From the NCBI GenBank assembly GCA_018058445.1, contig JAGOZY010000014.1, positions 1 to 9,860 on the forward strand: a stretch of DNA of 9,860 nucleotides, in the 5' to 3' direction. The translations under genes and the position numbers were made by a program. Below the pieces are notes generated by a model. That model was not told where the DNA came from. It made no database searches and saw nothing but the letters and a program-made list of their open reading frames with translations. Shown in pieces: positions 5,973 through 9,860 of the stretch. The DNA comes from Negativicutes bacterium (GTDB lineage Bacteria > Bacillota > Negativicutes > JAGOZY01). Within the stretch, counting starts at the first letter, position 1, and each line of letters opens with the position of its first letter.

Positions 5973-6010
5973 GGCTACAGGTGCAATTAGCTGCGCCTGT
6001 AGTCTTTTTT
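5973..6010 (+). terminator. Intercistronic terminator/attenuator hairpin in the ABC operon
   Basis: GGCTACAGGTGC (5973-5984) pairs with GCGCCTGTAGTC (5993-6004) over 12 base pairs with two G-U wobbles and an 8-base loop, followed by six Ts (6005-6010). It stands between the binding-protein and permease genes. A partial terminator or mRNA-stabilising stem here would yield more binding protein than membrane subunits, a common arrangement in ABC importers. The gap from 5940 to 6060 also holds a GTTAGA-g-TCTAAC palindrome (6015-6027). Confidence 0.8.
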
Positions 6011-6060
6011 CGCTGTTAGAGTCTAACGAATAGATCACATATATAGTGAGGAGTCAGGTC

Positions 6061-7740
6061 ATGAATCGATTTCAAGTTACCCTAGATGAGCTGAAAAAAA
6101 TCGTTCGAGATCCAGTCATGATCTCAACGATTATCTTAACAATCATCGCCCTTAGTCTTTTTATTTTGCTCCCAATTTACAGTGTGCTAAAGGGAAGCTT
6201 CGTATCCGATGAGGGACGGCTAACCCTTCAGTACCTGACAGAAGCGATGACAAGTGAAAAAAATCTACGTATTCTTTGGAATACAATCATCCTTGGAGCA
6301 GTGGTCAGTACAGTGGCAACAGCAATCGGCTTTTTATTTGCCTACACCGATGCTTTTATCCGATTTCCTTTTAAAAAGCTCTTCTCGGCAGTGGCGCTCT
6401 TACCGATTGTATCGCCTCCTTTTGCCTTGGCGATGTCTTTTATCATGCTCTTTGGTCAACAAGGATTTGTCACTCGTACGCTACTTGGGATCAAAGACTT
6501 TGATGTCTATGGCCCCATCAGCTTAGGTATCGTCCAAATCCTGACTTTCTTCCCGATCGCCTATTTGGTTCTTGCCGGACTACTTAAGCAAATTGATCCA
6601 GCCTACGAAGAAGCCGCCAAAAATCTCGGTGCAAGTCGCTGGCAGATTTTCAAAACGATCATTCTTCCTCTGCTGGTACCAGGTCTTGCAAACTCCTTCC
6701 TCCTGATTTTCATCCAAGTCGTCGCAGACTTTAGTAATGCGATGGTGATCTCAGGTAACTTTACCACCTTGGCTGCCCAAGTCTATATGCAAGCAATGGG
6801 GAACTATGATACCCGCGGTGGTTTCGCATTAGCATCGGTTCTTCTCACGATCTCTATTCTCATGTTCGTTATCCAAAAATACTGGGTTTCTGGTCGTTCG
6901 TATGTCACAGTCACAGGTAAGCCTTCGCGGGTACGCGACCTGCAAGAAGATTCACTCATTAAATTCGTGATTGGTACACCTTGCCTTCTGGTCAGCGCAT
7001 TTGTCATCATCTTATATGCACTGATTCCCTATGGCTCTTTAGTCACACTCTGGGGTATCGACTATACGTTCACCCTCAAACATTATGAGTACGTCTTTAG
7101 CCTGGGAATGAAACCGATCATTGACACCACATATCTGTCCCTGATTGCGATGCCAATCACTGGCATCTTAGGCATGGTGATTGCATTTCTTATCGTTCGG
7201 AAAAGATTTCCCGGACGAAGCTTTATCGAGTTCGTTTCCCTTCTCTCCTTGGCGATTCCCGGTACAGTCATTGGGATGGGTTATGTCACCGCATTTAATG
7301 ACGAGCCACTCGCACTCACAGGAGGAGCTACGATTATCCTGATTGCCTTCATCTTCCGAAGTATGCCCGTCGGTATTCGAGCCGGTATTGCATCGCTCCA
7401 GCAGATTGATCCGGCGATCGAAGAAGCGGCTCAAGATCTGGGGGCAGGTTCATTTAAAGTTTTTACCTCCGTTGTCATTCCGCTTATTAAGTCGGCTTTT
7501 TTCAGCGGATTGGTCTACAGCTTTGTTCGTAGCATGACCGCAGTCAGCGCTGTTATCTTCCTGGTTTCTGCAAAATACAACCTGCTTACCACTGCAATTT
7601 TCAGCCAAGTTGATATTGGCCGTTTAGGCGTCGCGGCTGCCTATTCTACCGTATTGATCATCATCGTATTGATCGTCAGTGAGTCTCTGAAATTTGCCTT
7701 AAGGCGAATTGGCGTTGATTTTTCAGAAAACCAAGGTTAA
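6061..7740 (+). CDS. ABC transporter permease, fused two-module (AfuB/FbpB-like)
   Basis: The 559-residue membrane protein is a tandem fusion of two binding-protein-dependent permease domains, so one chain can form the whole channel. Each half has its own cytoplasmic EAA loop that docks on the ATPase: 'EEAAKNLGASRWQIF' followed by 'LPLLVPG' (about residues 183-208) and 'EEAAQDLGAGSFKVF' followed by 'IPLIKS' (about 454-478). Hydrophobic segments are visible near residues 21-43, 75-95, 112-132, 153-177, 212-232 and 255-274 in the first half, and near 302-326, 359-379, 391-411, 423-437, 480-505 and 523-542 in the second. The pattern suits FbpB/AfuB-type permeases, which are commonly fused. I place the start at ATG 6061, since AGGAG (6049-6053) is seven bases upstream; an in-frame GTG at 6046 overlaps this site. 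It lies 30 bases before the ATPase gene. The substrate follows the binding protein. Confidence 0.92.
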   Translation: MNRFQVTLDELKKIVRDPVMISTIILTIIALSLFILLPIYSVLKGSFVSDEGRLTLQYLTEAMTSEKNLRILWNTIILGAVVSTVATAIGFLFAYTDAFIRFPFKKLFSAVALLPIVSPPFALAMSFIMLFGQQGFVTRTLLGIKDFDVYGPISLGIVQILTFFPIAYLVLAGLLKQIDPAYEEAAKNLGASRWQIFKTIILPLLVPGLANSFLLIFIQVVADFSNAMVISGNFTTLAAQVYMQAMGNYDTRGGFALASVLLTISILMFVIQKYWVSGRSYVTVTGKPSRVRDLQEDSLIKFVIGTPCLLVSAFVIILYALIPYGSLVTLWGIDYTFTLKHYEYVFSLGMKPIIDTTYLSLIAMPITGILGMVIAFLIVRKRFPGRSFIEFVSLLSLAIPGTVIGMGYVTAFNDEPLALTGGATIILIAFIFRSMPVGIRAGIASLQQIDPAIEEAAQDLGAGSFKVFTSVVIPLIKSAFFSGLVYSFVRSMTAVSAVIFLVSAKYNLLTTAIFSQVDIGRLGVAAAYSTVLIIIVLIVSESLKFALRRIGVDFSENQG

Positions 7741-7770
7741 TTTACACTCAATCATTAAGGAGGAAATGCA

Positions 7771-8856
7771 GTGATTTTACAAAAACAGCCGGCTGGCGTC
7801 CGGATTGAAAATTTAACCAAAGTATATCCAAGTGGTGGTAAAGTCATTACCGCCGTCGACAATGTTTCTTTGGATATCAAGCCTGGTGAATTCGTCACCC
7901 TTTTAGGTCCCTCAGGCTGTGGAAAAACAACGATCTTGCGAATGGTTGCTGGCTTTGAAATTCCAAGTCAAGGCGATATTTTCATCGGTGAAAAACGAGT
8001 CAATGCCCTTACCCCAGATAAACGGGACACTGCGATGGTGTTTCAAAGCTACGCCTTATTCCCTCATCTGAATGTTTACGACAACATCTCCTACGGCCTA
8101 AAGCTCAAAAAAATGTCAAAAGATGCGATTAAAGAAAAAGTTATGGCGATCCTCCAACTTGTTGGTCTCGAAAATCTCGAAAACCGTCAGCCCAATCAGC
8201 TCTCCGGTGGGCAACAGCAGCGAGTGGCACTAGCTCGTGCTCTGGTTATGGAGCCGTCCGTACTTCTTTTTGATGAGCCTCTTTCAAACCTCGACGCAAA
8301 ACTTCGAATTTATATGCGCCGAGAGATTCGCCGTATTCAAAATGAATTAGGCATCACCAGTATTTACGTCACCCATGATCAGGCTGAGGCGATGTCCATG
8401 TCGGATCGAGTCATTATCATGAAAGGCGGACTCTTGCAGCAAGTGGGCACGCCTCGTGAGATCTATCTCCATCCAAATAATCGTTTTGTAGCAGACTTCA
8501 TCGGTCTTGCCAATTTGATTCCGGTTGAGATGATTGCCTGCGAAGGCAGCCGAGCTACAGTGCAATTTGCCGGAGTAAATCTCACCGTCCCTATGTCGCG
8601 CACCTGCGAGGCTCGTAGTGGCCCCGTCAGCCTAGTTATTCGTCCTGAAACCGTCCAGCTTGGGCATACAGGGCAGGTAATGGGGAAAATCGAAACATCG
8701 GTCTTCATGGGAGCTTATCAAGACTATCACATCGAAGTCGGTGGCGTTACGATTCAGGTAACCGACTACAACCCAGCTGCCAAACACACCTTTGCTGCTG
8801 GTGAAGAAGTCGGAATTACCTTTGATCAAGATATTCTTCAACTGGTTGATCGCTAA
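7771..8856 (+). CDS. ABC transporter ATP-binding protein (FbpC/PotA-like, with TOBE domain)
   Basis: This 361-residue cytoplasmic subunit powers the importer. All nucleotide-binding motifs are intact: Walker A GPSGCGKTT (46-54), Q-loop Gln92 in VFQSYALFPH, signature LSGGQQQR (144-151), Walker B VLLFDEP (164-170), D-loop SNLDAK (172-177) and switch His202 in YVTHDQAEAMS. The segment after about residue 235 contains the usual link 'HPNNRFVADFIGLANLIP' and a C-terminal TOBE-type beta domain (about 285-355, with 'LVIRPETVQLG') that often senses ligand or regulators in the MalK/PotA/FbpC group. The start is GTG 7771, with AAGGAGG seven bases upstream; an ATG at 7766 meets a stop after one codon. 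It is the last gene of the operon and is followed by a strong terminator. The ATPase alone does not tell the substrate; iron, polyamine, phosphonate and sugar importers share this architecture. Confidence 0.95.
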   Translation: MILQKQPAGVRIENLTKVYPSGGKVITAVDNVSLDIKPGEFVTLLGPSGCGKTTILRMVAGFEIPSQGDIFIGEKRVNALTPDKRDTAMVFQSYALFPHLNVYDNISYGLKLKKMSKDAIKEKVMAILQLVGLENLENRQPNQLSGGQQQRVALARALVMEPSVLLFDEPLSNLDAKLRIYMRREIRRIQNELGITSIYVTHDQAEAMSMSDRVIIMKGGLLQQVGTPREIYLHPNNRFVADFIGLANLIPVEMIACEGSRATVQFAGVNLTVPMSRTCEARSGPVSLVIRPETVQLGHTGQVMGKIETSVFMGAYQDYHIEVGGVTIQVTDYNPAAKHTFAAGEEVGITFDQDILQLVDR

Positions 8857-8858
8857 TA

Positions 8859-8892
8859 AAAAACTCACACTCTTTGGAGTGTGAGTTTTTTA
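8859..8892. terminator. Bidirectional intrinsic terminator between the ABC operon and the GNAT gene
   Basis: ACTCACACTC (8863-8872) and GAGTGTGAGT (8877-8886) form a perfect 10-base-pair stem with a TTTG loop. Six Ts follow on the plus strand and a matching run of As precedes, giving a T-tract on the minus strand. The hairpin begins right after the ATPase stop codon, and the GNAT stop codon (8890-8892) sits at its other foot, so it serves both converging units. Confidence 0.95.
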
Positions 8893-9360
8893 TTCGATAG
8901 ATAATATTTTTTTCATCCTAAAATTCTCAAGTTCGATACCCTCGCGATAATTTTTTTGTTTCGAAAGAACTTGGTAGCCATTGGATTTAAAGAATTTTTT
9001 AGCAGTAATACTGACAGCTGACTCAAGTGACAATAATCCTAGTATTCTCGCCTGATTTTCTAGTTCGCCAAGTATCAATAAGCCAATTCCTTTTCGTTGG
9101 CAATCCGGGTGAACGAACAAAAAATCAATCACGCCGTCTTTCGTTAATGTACCAAATCCCTGCGGATAATCAGTTTCATTCACTGCCAGTACAGTCATAC
9201 CAATACTCAACCTTTCGTGCCAACGGCTTTCAAGGGCGGCTCCTTTCGCCCAGACCGCAATCTGCTCCGGCGAATAATCTCGGCAATTAGAACGAGTAAG
9301 AGTTTCGTGAAATAAGTCTTGAAGCGCCTTTACATCTTCTTTTATATACGCTCTTAGCAT
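8890..9360 (-). CDS. GNAT family N-acetyltransferase
   Basis: The 156-residue protein has the layout of a single GNAT domain, an enzyme fold that moves an acyl group from acyl-CoA to an amine. The acetyl-CoA binding motif is 'VIDFLFVHPDCQRKGIG' with the pyrophosphate loop QRKGIG at residues 88-93. It is followed by helix 'LLILGELENQAR' and the closing strand region 'SITAKKFFKSNGYQVL' (117-132). The N-terminal part 'DYSPEQIAVWA' and the C-terminal 'ELENFRMKK' resemble the YafP-like subgroup, whose substrates are mostly unknown. The length is normal. It starts at ATG 9358-9360, three bases after the ribU stop. An AGGTGAG just inside the end of ribU serves as ribosome binding site, so translation is probably coupled with ribU. 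The functional link with riboflavin uptake is unclear and may be only transcriptional. Confidence 0.87.
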   Translation of the reverse strand: MLRAYIKEDVKALQDLFHETLTRSNCRDYSPEQIAVWAKGAALESRWHERLSIGMTVLAVNETDYPQGFGTLTKDGVIDFLFVHPDCQRKGIGLLILGELENQARILGLLSLESAVSITAKKFFKSNGYQVLSKQKNYREGIELENFRMKKILSIE

Positions 9361-9363
9361 GAT

Positions 9364-9860
9364 TTATTTCTCACCTATCGAAGAATGTGATCCTCTTTTC
9401 AAGCGAGGCAAAACCGCCAATGCTGCAACACCAATCAGCGAGCCTTTGATTAAATTAAAAGGAACAATTCCCCAGAGAATCAGGCTTGTTAAGTCAACAA
9501 TTTTAGGATTTGTTGTCTGACCGATTTTTACCAAAGCTTCCACTGGGATTCCTAACACTAAAGCATACAAAGGAATTAAAATAAATAAATTTACAAGGCC
9601 GGCACAAACAGTCATGACAATGACACCAGTCGCTAAACTCGAACGCAATCCCCAACCTAATTTTGTTCCACCATAAGTACCCATAATCAGCGCCGTACCA
9701 ATTAAAAAATTAGCGAGTTCACCGACCGCAAAAGTTCGAGTTCCCGTTAAATGAATTAAATTTTTTACTCCTTCAATCGCAACCGCTCCCCATGGACCGA
9801 GAGTAAAGAGTCCGATCAGAGCCGGAAGTTCTGCTAGATCCAGCTTTAAAAAGCCTGGCA
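9364..9860 (-). CDS. ribU: Riboflavin ECF transporter S component RibU (5' end outside window)
   Basis: The open frame runs from the right edge to TAA at 9364-9366 and encodes 164 residues; an internal Met at 9684 is not the true start. The first visible residues, PGFLKLDLAELPALIGLF, match the highly conserved RibU segment that normally reads like 'FLK-D-SD-PALIG'. They continue with 'LGPWGAVAIEGVKNLIHL' and 'VGELANFLIGTALIMGTYG', also hallmarks of the family. Further membrane helices follow (around the 'VIVMTVCAGLVNLFILIPLYAL' region, and the 'GIVPFNLIKGSLIGVAALAVL' block near the C-terminus). RibU is the substrate-specific membrane subunit that binds riboflavin and works with the shared EcfT and two EcfA ATPases, which are not in this window. 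Roughly 25-40 N-terminal residues are missing, with any FMN riboswitch or promoter beyond the edge. The gene is followed directly by the GNAT gene. Confidence 0.85.
   Translation of the reverse strand, partial: PGFLKLDLAELPALIGLFTLGPWGAVAIEGVKNLIHLTGTRTFAVGELANFLIGTALIMGTYGGTKLGWGLRSSLATGVIVMTVCAGLVNLFILIPLYALVLGIPVEALVKIGQTTNPKIVDLTSLILWGIVPFNLIKGSLIGVAALAVLPRLKRGSHSSIGEK

Noticed and set aside
9364..9684. A short 106-residue protein starting at the Met at 9684 (minus strand)
   Set aside because: The frame stays open to the window edge and the extra 58 residues carry the most conserved RibU segment, so this Met is internal.
1..9860. Search for tRNA, rRNA, CRISPR, insertion sequences, toxin-antitoxin pairs and phage genes
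   Set aside because: No regularly spaced repeats, tRNA-like arms, transposase motifs or terminal inverted repeats were seen on reading both strands; all long stretches are accounted for by ordinary genes.

Overview
The window looks like a chromosomal segment of a low-GC Gram-positive bacterium (Bacillota). The signs are strong purine-rich ribosome binding sites before nearly every gene, GTG starts, a lipoprotein signal with a Cys lipobox, intrinsic terminators with T-tracts, a CcpA-like cre match, and a RibU-type ECF vitamin transporter subunit. The mix (Hcp, RibU, DoxX, fused AfuB/FbpB-type permease) would fit a facultative or strict anaerobe, possibly in the Lactobacillales or a neighbouring group. 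The genus cannot be fixed from the sequence alone. No rRNA, tRNA, insertion sequence, phage gene or CRISPR array was seen.

Layout. (1) Positions 1-1868, minus strand: hcp (hybrid-cluster protein) followed by the start of a small siroheme sulfite/nitrite reductase-like gene that runs off the left edge. (2) Positions 1869-2068: a divergent control region with a perfect TGTGAC-N4-GTCACA palindrome typical of CRP/FNR-family regulators. (3) Positions 2069-3785, plus strand: a DoxX-family membrane protein, an alpha/beta hydrolase and MsrA. The last two are visibly more AT-rich than the rest. (4) A bidirectional terminator, then a minus-strand TPR protein (3898-4719). (5) Positions 4923-8856, plus strand: a complete three-gene ABC importer made of a lipoprotein binding protein, a fused two-module permease and an ATPase. 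An attenuator-like hairpin separates the binding protein from the permease. (6) A second bidirectional terminator, then a minus-strand pair at the right edge: ribU (5' end outside the window) and a GNAT acetyltransferase starting three bases after the ribU stop.

How the genes may work together. The left third reads as a redox and nitrosative-stress neighbourhood: Hcp handles NO or hydroxylamine, its partner gene is siroheme-reductase-like, DoxX proteins are often tied to redox stress, and MsrA repairs oxidised methionine. The importer belongs to the family usually labelled 'ferric iron ABC transporter'. However, its binding protein lacks the paired tyrosines of ferric-binding proteins. It carries a His-Asp pair and a downstream Glu like those of the sugar-phosphate-binding AfuA, and a cre-like element lies upstream. 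Organophosphate or hexose-phosphate uptake is therefore a better working guess than iron. RibU imports riboflavin with the shared ECF module, which is not encoded here.

Nothing in the window is clearly a wholly new system. The points most worth following are the transporter's substrate, the operator between hcp and doxX, and the Hcp/siroheme-protein pairing.
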